This document shows positions 18,308 to 25,461 of a stretch of DNA of 53,283 bases, piece after piece (the stretch's first letter is position 1; every line of letters starts with the position of its first letter). The notes below the pieces were generated by a model. It did not search any database and was not told the origin of the DNA. It saw only the letters and a program-made list of their open reading frames with translations. Origin of the DNA: an uncultured Bacilli bacterium (GTDB lineage Bacteria; Bacillota_I; Bacilli_A; RF39; UBA660); NCBI GenBank assembly GCA_944350445.1, contig CALVOW010000008.1:1-53283 (forward strand), read 5' to 3'. The position numbers and the translations under genes are program-made.

Positions 18308-19193
18308 CTTTTACCTCCTTAAATGCTAAACATTTAAATTTTTCTTTGCATGTAAAGCATTTTAATTCATTTCTCCATTTTAAAAATGCTTCATCTTCAT
18401 TCCAAAATTTCTGAAATAAATCTATATTATTAATCCTTTTTGATTTATATTTGTGTGTGAGCAAATCACAAGGAGAAATAGTTAAATCGCTATTTAAAAT
18501 ACAATTATATATACCGGCACCACAACCATATCTAATATCAAACTTAGGCAACTGAATTAATATTCTATTCTTATTGTTTGTTTCTAATTTATTATACAAT
18601 TTAATCATTTCAGTATTAGTAATAGGCTCAAAATACTCATTTTTATTAATAGGTATATAGTATTCTATCCTTAATTTATTTATACCTAATTTATTAACTA
18701 AATTTAAAGAGTTTTCTAATATATCATTATAATTAAATGAATTAACTGTCATCGCTAAAGTAATATGACAATTATATTTTTTTAATATTTTAATATTGGT
18801 AACAACTCTATCAAAAACCCCATTTCCTCTAACATAGTCATTTATAGGAGCTGAAGCACCATCTAAACTAATTTGAAAATCCTTAACTCCATGCTTTAAT
18901 AATTTATGAATAATTTCTTCTGTAAGCAATGTTCCATTAGTTGCAATTCCTATTTTTAGTCGTTTATTATTTTTTTTTAGTATATAAAATAAATGTTTAC
19001 TTTTCAGTGGTTCACCACCAGTTAAAATAATACCATTTACTTGTTTTGTAATAAATAAATCAATGAATTTATTAATTTTTTTTTTATTTAACATATCATA
19101 TTCATATTCACTACGAAAACAATGTTTACATCTTAAATTACAATTTGATGTAATATTCCATGTTATAAACAATGGAAAAGTTAAGTACTCCAT
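18300..19193 (-). CDS. radical SAM peptide maturase with SPASM-type C-terminus
   Basis: 297 residues. The cluster triad is CNLRCKHC (C18, C22, C25), the SAM loop LTGGEPLKSK (about 57-66), and the C-terminal SPASM-like cysteines CGAGIYNC, PCD, then CFTCKEKFKC (last 60 residues). SPASM proteins install thioether, C-C or other crosslinks on ribosomal peptides, or process PqqA and MftA. The gene starts 96 nt after the 25-residue peptide gene and has AAGGAGG before its ATG. It is the first enzyme gene of the operon and the best candidate for the primary modification. Confidence 0.93.
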   Translation of the reverse strand: MEYLTFPLFITWNITSNCNLRCKHCFRSEYEYDMLNKKKINKFIDLFITKQVNGIILTGGEPLKSKHLFYILKKNNKRLKIGIATNGTLLTEEIIHKLLKHGVKDFQISLDGASAPINDYVRGNGVFDRVVTNIKILKKYNCHITLAMTVNSFNYNDILENSLNLVNKLGINKLRIEYYIPINKNEYFEPITNTEMIKLYNKLETNNKNRILIQLPKFDIRYGCGAGIYNCILNSDLTISPCDLLTHKYKSKRINNIDLFQKFWNEDEAFLKWRNELKCFTCKEKFKCLAFKEVKDD

Positions 19194-19219
19194 ATTACCT
19201 CCTTATATCATTAAATTTA

Positions 19220-19260
19220 GTATAACTAATACTCTATAAATAATGGAGTATTAGTTATAC
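19220..19260 (-). other. perfect 15-bp hairpin between precursor and first radical SAM gene
   Basis: GTATAACTAATACTC (19220-19234) and its exact reverse complement (19246-19260) flank an 11-nt loop. No T run follows, so it is not a standard terminator. In RiPP operons a structure at this place often limits read-through or protects the 3' end of the abundant precursor mRNA; that role is inferred here. Confidence 0.8.
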
Positions 19261-19288
19261 ATTTTTTGCAAAAATTATAGTTGATTAC

Positions 19289-19366
19289 TTAGTCTTCATC
19301 TTCTATGCCAATTGCACTCCATGAATTCATACAACCACTAACATCAATGATTTCGAAATCTGCCAC
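19289..19366 (-). CDS. putative RiPP precursor peptide, 25 aa
   Basis: A GTG-start frame of 25 codons. It begins MADFEIIDVS, continues GCMNSWSAIG (residues 11-20) and ends with the acidic IEDED. The ribosome site is AAAGGAGGTGAT (19371-19382), a full-length match to the anti-SD sequence. It is the first gene ahead of the radical SAM gene, separated by a perfect hairpin. The hydrophobic/acidic N-terminal half resembles a short leader of the PqqA or MftA size class; Cys12, Met13, Asn14, Ser15 and Trp16 are likely modification targets. There is no signal peptide or double-Gly site. I know of no described family with this sequence. That it is translated is well supported; the precursor role is inferred from context. 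Confidence 0.8.
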   Translation of the reverse strand: MADFEIIDVSGCMNSWSAIGIEDED

Positions 19367-19584
19367 AAAAATCACCTCCTTTCATGCTTTTAATTGCTAT
19401 ATAATAAACTTAATATAAATTTTTTAAATTCTTGATTTAATAAAATACTAAAATAGTAATTATAATTCTGACGATATTTATTCATAAAAATTCATCAACT
19501 GATACATTCATAATTTACAAAATGAACATATTATTGGTCTATAATTTTTTTAATAAAACAAAAAATTGGCATTAAAAAAACAAA
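19367..19584 (-). other. 218-nt leader region upstream of the precursor gene
   Basis: Very AT-rich. It contains the precursor's ribosome site at its 3' end (minus strand) and a possible -10 TATAAT (19459-19464) preceded 18 nt away by a poor TTTATG. No convincing promoter is seen, so the precursor may be transcribed from here or from the upstream small membrane-peptide gene. Confidence 0.35.
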
Positions 19585-19743
19585 CTATTGTTTAAATAAC
19601 ACCAACATAAAAAAGTTGAAAATAAACATAAATAATACCATAATAAATGTGAAAACAAAAATATTCCTATTAATATTATATTTACTTTTTAGATTTAAAA
19701 AAATATCATAATTAACTACTATTCCTTTATTTAGGTTTTTCAT
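19585..19743 (-). CDS. small single-helix membrane peptide, 52 aa
   Basis: A 52-codon frame starting MKNLNKGIVVNYDIF, with a charged N-terminal half and one hydrophobic helix filling the C-terminal half (FVFTFIMVLFMFIFNFF and beyond), ending KQ. An AGGAGTGAT site precedes the ATG. It lies between the IS element and the precursor gene in the same direction. It resembles no family I know. It could be an immunity or export helper, or the remaining N-terminus of an HlyD-like export protein, whose members also start with a short cytoplasmic part and one helix. A TTGACT box at 19796-19801 could be its -35, but no good -10 follows. Confidence 0.6.
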   Translation of the reverse strand: MKNLNKGIVVNYDIFLNLKSKYNINRNIFVFTFIMVLFMFIFNFFMLVLFKQ

Positions 19744-19802
19744 AACATCACTCCTAAAATAAACTTTAATAATATTTTATTTATTTTTTTAGATTAGTCA
19801 AG

Positions 19803-19828
19803 ACTTTTAAAAAAATTTTTTTATTTAA
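19803..19828. repeat. left flanking direct repeat of the IS
   Basis: ACTTTT, A7, T7, ATTTAA. It matches the right copy at 21618-21643 in 22 of 26 positions; the differences lie in homopolymer runs or next to them. The long size fits IS1202-type target duplication, although the low complexity weakens this. Confidence 0.55.
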
Positions 19829-20080
19829 TGTGAATAATGAGTAAAAATGTCATGTTTTTTTCTATTGAAAAATGAGTGAAAATGTCAGTGATAAATTTGT
19901 ATGAATTTCATCAATAATTAGTGAAAATGTCATGTTGACATTTCATGATTAATTTTTATAATAATTATTGTTACTTGGGGAGATAAGGCAATGCTGGGGA
20001 GCAACCTGAACAATCAAGTAATGCTATACAAAAAAGATATATTTCTTTTTTTGGAAGTCTAGAGTGATAAACCCTAGGGT

Positions 20081-20097
20081 TTGGGGCAAAGCCCCAA
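20081..20097 (-). terminator. GC-rich hairpin after the transposase gene
   Basis: TTGGGGC-AAA-GCCCCAA, unusually GC-rich for this window, lies just after the transposase stop (minus strand). No long T run follows, so it may be a weak terminator or an mRNA end structure. Confidence 0.5.
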
Positions 20098-20099
20098 CA

Positions 20100-21467
20100 T
20101 TAATGTCTGAGCATCATATTTTTTCTCCAAGGATGATTTTTAGGGGGAATATATTTATGATGTTCTTTTTCAATTTCGGAGTCAGTAACAGCTGATTCTT
20201 TTTTCATAGTTTCATTACGATTTTCAAGTTCTATCATCTGATAATAATGTCCTTCAACTTCACCCCAATATTCGCCATCATAATTAATTATAAATGTACA
20301 TTTTGTTCCTTTTGTAAAACAGATTAATTCTCCAGTTTTTGGGTTAATTGGAACATAATATTTGCAGTTATAACTTATTGATGATGCATTATCTATTATT
20401 TTATATTTTCTTTCAGCGATAATTAGTTTCAATTCTTCTTCTGTATATGTATTTTGTTTCATTACCGATTTCTTTTTGTCTATTACATAAGAAAATCTCT
20501 TATTCATTTTTGGAATAAAAACATTATTTAAATAATCATTGGCTTTATCTATATCAGTGATACCTCTATATCTTAACTCAGCGATTAATCTATTTTTAAA
20601 TGTACCATTTTCTCTTTCCACATTCGCTTTTGCTGTAGAAACACTGGTTGTTTCTAAAAATATATTTAATGTTTCACATACTTTTCCAAACTGTGTCATA
20701 AATGCTTTTTGGTTTTTATTTTTAGCTTTATTTGCCGAAAATGCACTTCGGTTGTCTGCTTTAATTTTTGCAGGGATTCCATAATTAATAATTATATGAA
20801 ATAATACAACATAGTAACCTCTTGTTATTTCTTCATATTCAAACCACCCAAACAATACTTTCTTCGTTGCCTTATCAACTGCCAAATGAAGATATGATAC
20901 GATATTGCCAAACCAATATTTTTCACAGGCATCCATTTGTACTTCTTGACCAAAAACATATAAATTACTTGATCTTCTAGTATGTGCCTTTTCAGTTTCT
21001 ATAATTCTAGATTCAAAAAGTTTCACTTTGTCTTTAGCATTACTTTCAATATTATTTTCTTTTGATACTAATTTCATTTTATTTTTATATTCTTGTATTG
21101 TTTTTTTATGAGCAAGTGGAGAAATAATATCATCCTTAGTAAATGCTTTTAACATGGTATCATATGATATATCATATTTACCAAAAATATAATCTTCATA
21201 AAAGTGTTCAAAATTAAAATCATAATGTTTTGTTAGGTATAAGTCTTCAAGTTCTTTTATTAATCTTTCATCTTTTTTATTTGGATTTTCTTTACCACGA
21301 TTTCCATGTATAAAACCATCTTCACCTTGTTCTTTAAAAGTTTTCTTTAATCTATATATTTGTCTTTCTGTTAGATTTAATAATTGTATTGTTTCTTTTA
21401 TTGTAATTTTTTTTGATACTAAGTCTGAAATAATATTATATTTATTCTTTTCGTATTCTTTTAACAT
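20100..21467 (-). CDS. IS1202-type DDE transposase
   Basis: 455 residues from the ATG at 21467, which has GGGAGG (21475-21480) upstream. An N-terminal helix-turn-helix (KITIKETIQLLNLTERQIYRLK) is followed by an rve-type DDE domain. The acidic residues are visible in VQMDACEKYWFG, KADNRSAF and VERENGTFKNRL. The motif QMDA-E--WFG is typical of the IS1202/ISNCY group. The frame is intact with no premature stop, so the element may still be active. Confidence 0.92.
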   Translation of the reverse strand: MLKEYEKNKYNIISDLVSKKITIKETIQLLNLTERQIYRLKKTFKEQGEDGFIHGNRGKENPNKKDERLIKELEDLYLTKHYDFNFEHFYEDYIFGKYDISYDTMLKAFTKDDIISPLAHKKTIQEYKNKMKLVSKENNIESNAKDKVKLFESRIIETEKAHTRRSSNLYVFGQEVQMDACEKYWFGNIVSYLHLAVDKATKKVLFGWFEYEEITRGYYVVLFHIIINYGIPAKIKADNRSAFSANKAKNKNQKAFMTQFGKVCETLNIFLETTSVSTAKANVERENGTFKNRLIAELRYRGITDIDKANDYLNNVFIPKMNKRFSYVIDKKKSVMKQNTYTEEELKLIIAERKYKIIDNASSISYNCKYYVPINPKTGELICFTKGTKCTFIINYDGEYWGEVEGHYYQMIELENRNETMKKESAVTDSEIEKEHHKYIPPKNHPWRKNMMLRH

Positions 21468-21617
21468 TAAAATACCTCCCTTGAATACAAGGAAGTATTT
21501 TAACAAATTACTGACATTTTCACTAATTATTAGCATTTTTTTTAGTTGTTAAATTTACTGACATTTTTATTAATCATTCGTTTTTTCAAAACATGACATT
21601 TTCATTAATTTTTCACA

Positions 21618-21643
21618 ACTTTTAAAAAATTTTTTTTTATTTA
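21618..21643. repeat. right flanking direct repeat of the IS
   Basis: ACTTTT, A6, T9, ATTTA; partner of 19803-19828. Confidence 0.55.
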
Positions 21644-21670
21644 TTCAATATTATTTTCTTTAAATACAAG

Positions 21671-21699
21671 TTGCTTTTTTAAATTTTTTTGTATATAAT
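21671..21699 (+). promoter_or_regulatory. sigma-A promoter of lemA
   Basis: TTGCTT (21671-21676), 17 nt, TATAAT (21694-21699). It begins 28 nt beyond the right IS repeat, so the IS insertion left it intact. Confidence 0.75.
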
Positions 21700-21721
21700 T
21701 TTATTAAAAGGAGGTAGTGTT

Positions 21722-22279
21722 ATGGGATGGATTGGATGGATTATTGGTGGCGTAATTTTATTAATTATTATAATATTTGTCGTAAGTAATTACAACTCAT
21801 TAGTTTCTTTAAGAAATAAAGTAAAAGATGAGTGGGCACAAATTGATGTTCAATTAAAAAGACGCTTTGATTTAATTCCTAATTTAGTCGAAACTGTAAA
21901 AGGATATGCTAAACATGAAGATGAAACATTAGAAAAAGTAATTAATGCTAGAAATAACTTTACAACTGCAAAAACCCAAGAGGAAGAAATTAAAGCCAAT
22001 AATGAGCTAACAAGTGCTATGCAAAGATTATTTGCCTTAGCTGAAAGTTATCCTGATTTAAAAGCCAATACTAACTTTACTAAGCTTCAAGATGAGTTAA
22101 GTGAAACTGAAAATAAAATTTCTTATGCTAGACAATTTTATAATGACAGTGTTATGACTTATAAGAACAAATTAGAAATGTTTCCATCAAATATAATTGC
22201 AAGTATATTTGGTTTTAAAGAAGAACCTTTCTTTGAAGCAAGTGAAACTGAAAAAGAAAATGTAAAAGTAAAATTTTAG
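21722..22279 (+). CDS. lemA: LemA family protein
   Basis: 185 residues from the ATG at 21722, chosen for AAGGAGG upstream. One N-terminal membrane helix (about 3-21) is followed by the LemA helical domain: [19 protein letters not shown], then [20 protein letters not shown], and [20 protein letters not shown] near the end. The function is not established; LemA proteins are membrane-anchored, with most of the chain outside. It forms a two-gene operon with the DUF2207 protein 39 nt downstream, a pairing common in Bacillota. Confidence 0.95.
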   Translation: MGWIGWIIGGVILLIIIIFVVSNYNSLVSLRNKVKDEWAQIDVQLKRRFDLIPNLVETVKGYAKHEDETLEKVINARNNFTTAKTQEEEIKANNELTSAMQRLFALAESYPDLKANTNFTKLQDELSETENKISYARQFYNDSVMTYKNKLEMFPSNIIASIFGFKEEPFFEASETEKENVKVKF

Positions 22280-22318
22280 GCATGGACTTACATTTGTAAG
22301 TCTTTTTTAGGAGATTGT

Positions 22319-23998
22319 ATGAAAAAATTTATTTTTTATATAGTGGTTATAGTATTATCTTTTAGTTTTTTAAATGTCAAGGCTAATACATTAAGTTCAA
22401 TTAATATTACTGCTAGTATTGATGAATTAGGAACAATGCACGTCGAAGAAATTTGGCAAATGCGAACTAATAAAGATACCGAAATTTATAAAGAAGAATA
22501 TAATTTAGGAAATATTAACATTACTAATTTTCAAGTTCGCGATGAAGACCAGGTTTATACGGAAAAAAGTAATTGGAATATTAATGATAGCTTTGAAAAT
22601 AAAAAATATAAATATGGTATTAATTATGTAAGTCAAGGTTTAGAATTATGTTGGGGAATTAGTGAATATGGAAATAAAACTTATACTATTTCTTATGATT
22701 TAGAAAATGCAGTTTTTAATACCGAAGATAGTCAAGTTTTATATTTAAGATTAATTAATGATTTAGATTTTCCCCCAGAAAACTTTAATATTACCATAAG
22801 TGGTCCTGAATACTTTCAAGATACTTTAGATGTTTGGGGTTATGGATATAAAGGCTATGCCTATGTTGATAACGGAAAAATTTATTTATCTAATGAAGAA
22901 AACACCTCTTTAAAAAACGGGGAATATGTTGTTTTGTTAGTAAAATTTCCACTTAATACTTTTAATGTCGATGAGAATAATACTTATCAAGAATATCAAA
23001 CCTTTAATGATGTATTAGAGAAAGCGGAAAATGGTAGTTTTGAATACGATTATGGTGAAACTAGTAGTACTTTTGATAAAATATTTACAGTTTTTACAAC
23101 TTTATTTACTATTTTCTGTATTCTTATTCCTTTTGTTGCTATTTTTAAAAATACTTCAAAATATAAATTTGGTCCAGCTGGAAAAAATATAAAATTAAAA
23201 GAAATCAACGCCTTTCGAGATATTCCTTGTGATAAAGATCTTTTTAGAACTTTCTTTATTTGCCAAGCTTATGGTTTAAATAATAAAAATACTGACTTTT
23301 TTGGAGCTATTTTATTAAAATGGTTAAGTGAAGATAAAATTAAAATTATAAAAAGTGAAGATAAAAAATTATTTAAAACCAAAGAAGTTATTAGTATTGA
23401 TTTAACTAATTTTAAAAGTGATAATGAAATAGAAGAAAAATTATATAATTTATTATTTAAAGCTAGTAAAGATGGTATTTTAGAAGAAAAAGAATTTACT
23501 AAGTATTCAAAAAATAACTATAAATCTGTTTTCAATTGGCTAGATTCAGCCGAAAAATATGGACGTGATTTTTATATTGAAAATGGACTAGTTAAAAAAA
23601 CCAAAGGTAAATATTTAATTGATGATAAATTAAAAGAAGAAGCTGTGCAAGTCGCTGGTTTAAAAAAATATTTAAAAGAATTTTCAAGAATCGAAACCAA
23701 ACAAGCAATTGAAGTTAAGTTATGGAAAGAATATTTAATGTATGCGCAAATTTTTGGTATAGCTGAAGAAGTTGCTAAACAATTTAAGAACTTATATCCA
23801 GAAGTCTTAACGGAAATGCAAAGTTATAATTATGATATTGGAGATATAATTATTATAACCCATTTAAGTAATACGATGATGGTAAGTGCTTCATCAGCAA
23901 GATCGGCTGCTCAAAGTTATAATTCTGGTGGAGGTGGCTTCTCATCAGGCGGAGGCGGATTCGGATCCTTCGGTGGTGGAGGAGGCGGTTCTCGCTAA
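22319..23998 (+). CDS. DUF2207 domain membrane protein with Gly-rich tail
   Basis: 559 residues. A signal sequence (about 1-23, cut near VKA-NT), an extracellular DUF2207 beta domain (to about 245), a membrane helix (about 255-277, FTVFTTLFTIFCILIPFVAIF), a long cytoplasmic part, and a C-terminal run of Ser/Gly (SSGGGGFGSFGGGGGG). The family is paired with LemA across Bacillota and has no known activity. Usually two or three membrane helices lie between the domains; here I see one clear helix and a weaker one near residue 490. Expressed with lemA. Confidence 0.9.
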   Translation: MKKFIFYIVVIVLSFSFLNVKANTLSSINITASIDELGTMHVEEIWQMRTNKDTEIYKEEYNLGNINITNFQVRDEDQVYTEKSNWNINDSFENKKYKYGINYVSQGLELCWGISEYGNKTYTISYDLENAVFNTEDSQVLYLRLINDLDFPPENFNITISGPEYFQDTLDVWGYGYKGYAYVDNGKIYLSNEENTSLKNGEYVVLLVKFPLNTFNVDENNTYQEYQTFNDVLEKAENGSFEYDYGETSSTFDKIFTVFTTLFTIFCILIPFVAIFKNTSKYKFGPAGKNIKLKEINAFRDIPCDKDLFRTFFICQAYGLNNKNTDFFGAILLKWLSEDKIKIIKSEDKKLFKTKEVISIDLTNFKSDNEIEEKLYNLLFKASKDGILEEKEFTKYSKNNYKSVFNWLDSAEKYGRDFYIENGLVKKTKGKYLIDDKLKEEAVQVAGLKKYLKEFSRIETKQAIEVKLWKEYLMYAQIFGIAEEVAKQFKNLYPEVLTEMQSYNYDIGDIIIITHLSNTMMVSASSARSAAQSYNSGGGGFSSGGGGFGSFGGGGGGSR

Positions 23999-24002
23999 AA
24001 AT

Positions 24003-24036
24003 AAAAAGTTATTAACAATTTTGTTGATAACTTTTT
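24003..24036. terminator. bidirectional terminator
   Basis: AAAAAGTTATTAACAA pairs with TTGTTGATAACTTTTT; A and T runs on both sides serve the DUF2207 gene (plus) and truA (minus). Confidence 0.8.
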
Positions 24037-24768
24037 TTAATATATTACTTTTACTAAATACAAACCTTCGGGATGAATAGTTTTATATCCCGCTCTCCGA
24101 TCTTTCTTTTCTAATATTTCCGGAATACAATTAACATCTTTTTTCAGTAACCCAATTTGTAATAATAAACCAACCATATTCCGAATTTGATATTTTATAA
24201 AACCGGTTCCCCGAAATTTGAATGTTACAATATCTCCATCTACTTTAATACTTGCTTCCTTAATTTCTCTTACATAAGAATTTCTTTTATCTTTGCTTGG
24301 AGTAAACGAACGAAAATCATGAACTCCAAGAAAATCTTTAATGGCTTCTTGCATTAAACTTACGTTTAATTTTTTATTGAATTGATAAATGTGATTCCTA
24401 GCACAAGGATTATATTCGCCCATATTTAATTTATATTCATATATTTTTTCTAAAACCATGTATCTAGCATGAAAATTATCTGGAACTATTTTCGTACTAA
24501 TTACATGAATGTCTGAAGGTAATAAACTATTCATGGCTCTTTTTAATTTATATTCAGTAATATCTACTTGAATATCAACATGACAAGTCTGACCAAGCGC
24601 ATGAACTCCTTTATCCGTTCTACCACTAGCAACTATTTTTGTATTTAAATCATTATTAATATACTTCAAGACATTTTCCATTTCTTCTTGCACAGTTCGA
24701 TAACCAACTTGTCTCTCTAATCCATGAAAATTTGTTCCATCATAAGAAAAAGTAATTAAATAACGCAT
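24037..24768 (-). CDS. truA: tRNA pseudouridine(38-40) synthase TruA
   Basis: 243 residues at the family's usual length. The catalytic aspartate lies in ASGRTDKGVHALGQ (about residue 53). Other TruA landmarks are FSYDGTNFHGLERQ at the start, RNHIYQFNKKLNV, and FIKYQIRNMVGLLLQIG near the end. It modifies uridines 38-40 of the anticodon arm. GAGG precedes the ATG. It is the last gene of a minus-strand unit with the ECF-like genes, the same order as ecfA1-ecfA2-ecfT-truA in Bacilli. Confidence 0.97.
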   Translation of the reverse strand: MRYLITFSYDGTNFHGLERQVGYRTVQEEMENVLKYINNDLNTKIVASGRTDKGVHALGQTCHVDIQVDITEYKLKRAMNSLLPSDIHVISTKIVPDNFHARYMVLEKIYEYKLNMGEYNPCARNHIYQFNKKLNVSLMQEAIKDFLGVHDFRSFTPSKDKRNSYVREIKEASIKVDGDIVTFKFRGTGFIKYQIRNMVGLLLQIGLLKKDVNCIPEILEKKDRRAGYKTIHPEGLYLVKVIY

Positions 24769-24771
24769 ATC

Positions 24772-25461
24772 TTACCTCACCAACAATACTAATAAAAGAA
24801 TTATACCATGAATACCTAAAAAAAGAAAATTCGTTTTATCTAAACTAGCTTTTTGATATTTTTTATTTTTATAAAACCTAAGATAATTTATCCAAACATA
24901 TTCTTCTAAATCTTCTTTGGTTTTATTTAAATAATTATCATTTATAACTTTATAATAATCACTATCTTTTAAAATATTATAAGTCTTTAAATATTCATTT
25001 ATTATTTCTTGATTAATTCTTTTAAAGTCATCTATTTTTCTTTCTCTTAATTCTTTAAAAGTATATTTTTTTAATCTTCTTTTTTGAAGTTTCATTATCT
25101 TATATTTTTTATCTTTAATAGTTAGTAAAATAATTAAAAAATAATCAACAAAGAAAAATATTTTAACAATAATTTCCATAATCTTTTTAATATCTAATGA
25201 TAAAAACGATAAGTTTAACAAATTAAAAAATAAAAAAGCTATTAAAAAAATTCCAATTATTCCATTAAAAGGAAGAATATATTTATTCTTTTTGATATGT
25301 CTTGTTAAATCAAAAAGGAAAATGTATATAAAAAAATAAACATAAATATTTTTTAGAAAAAATAAACTAATTAAAAATAATAATAAAGTAAAAATCAAAA
25401 GTAAATTGTTTAAATCCGTCATTAAAAAAGAATCATACTTCTTTTTTATTTTCTTTAACAT
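24772..25461 (-). CDS. membrane protein in the EcfT position (divergent)
   Basis: 229 residues from the ATG at 25461, which has AAAGG upstream; a start at 25473 is possible. Four or five hydrophobic helices (about 15-52, 62-85, 95-115, then the C-terminal FLFLGIHGIILLLVLLV), with a basic cytoplasmic stretch in between (KLQKRRLKKYTFKELRERK). Placement between the second ABC gene and truA is that of EcfT, the membrane coupling subunit of ECF vitamin transporters. I cannot see the paired Ala-Arg-Gly coupling motifs, so it is either a highly diverged EcfT or another protein at this spot. Overlaps the preceding gene by 29 nt. Confidence 0.5.
   Translation of the reverse strand: MLKKIKKKYDSFLMTDLNNLLLIFTLLLFLISLFFLKNIYVYFFIYIFLFDLTRHIKKNKYILPFNGIIGIFLIAFLFFNLLNLSFLSLDIKKIMEIIVKIFFFVDYFLIILLTIKDKKYKIMKLQKRRLKKYTFKELRERKIDDFKRINQEIINEYLKTYNILKDSDYYKVINDNYLNKTKEDLEEYVWINYLRFYKNKKYQKASLDKTNFLFLGIHGIILLLVLLVR

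Larger units (their letters stand above)
19829..21617 (-). mobile_element. IS1202-type insertion sequence, 1789 bp
   Basis: The ends form 26-bp terminal inverted repeats (TGTGAATAATGAGTAAAAAT and on to GTCATG at the left; the reverse complement of the right end starts TGTGAAAAATTAATGAAAAT); 22 of 26 positions agree. Further copies of TGACATTTTCACT-like sequence lie inside both ends (about 19871-19936 and 21511-21570), probable transposase-binding sites. One transposase gene is intact. Size, long terminal repeats and long flanking duplication match the IS1202 group of ISNCY. The element sits between the lemA promoter and the head of the RiPP-like cluster. Confidence 0.85.

Noticed and set aside
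12146-19366. Microcin C-type cluster
   Set aside because: The AsnRS link suggested it, but there is no MccB-like adenylating enzyme and no MccC exporter; radical SAM enzymes are not part of microcin C synthesis.
19390-19485. 31-codon minus-strand frame starting MNKYRQNYNYYF between the membrane peptide and the precursor
   Set aside because: Poor ribosome site, and it ends just ahead of the precursor's Shine-Dalgarno; a role as leader peptide cannot be excluded but nothing supports it.
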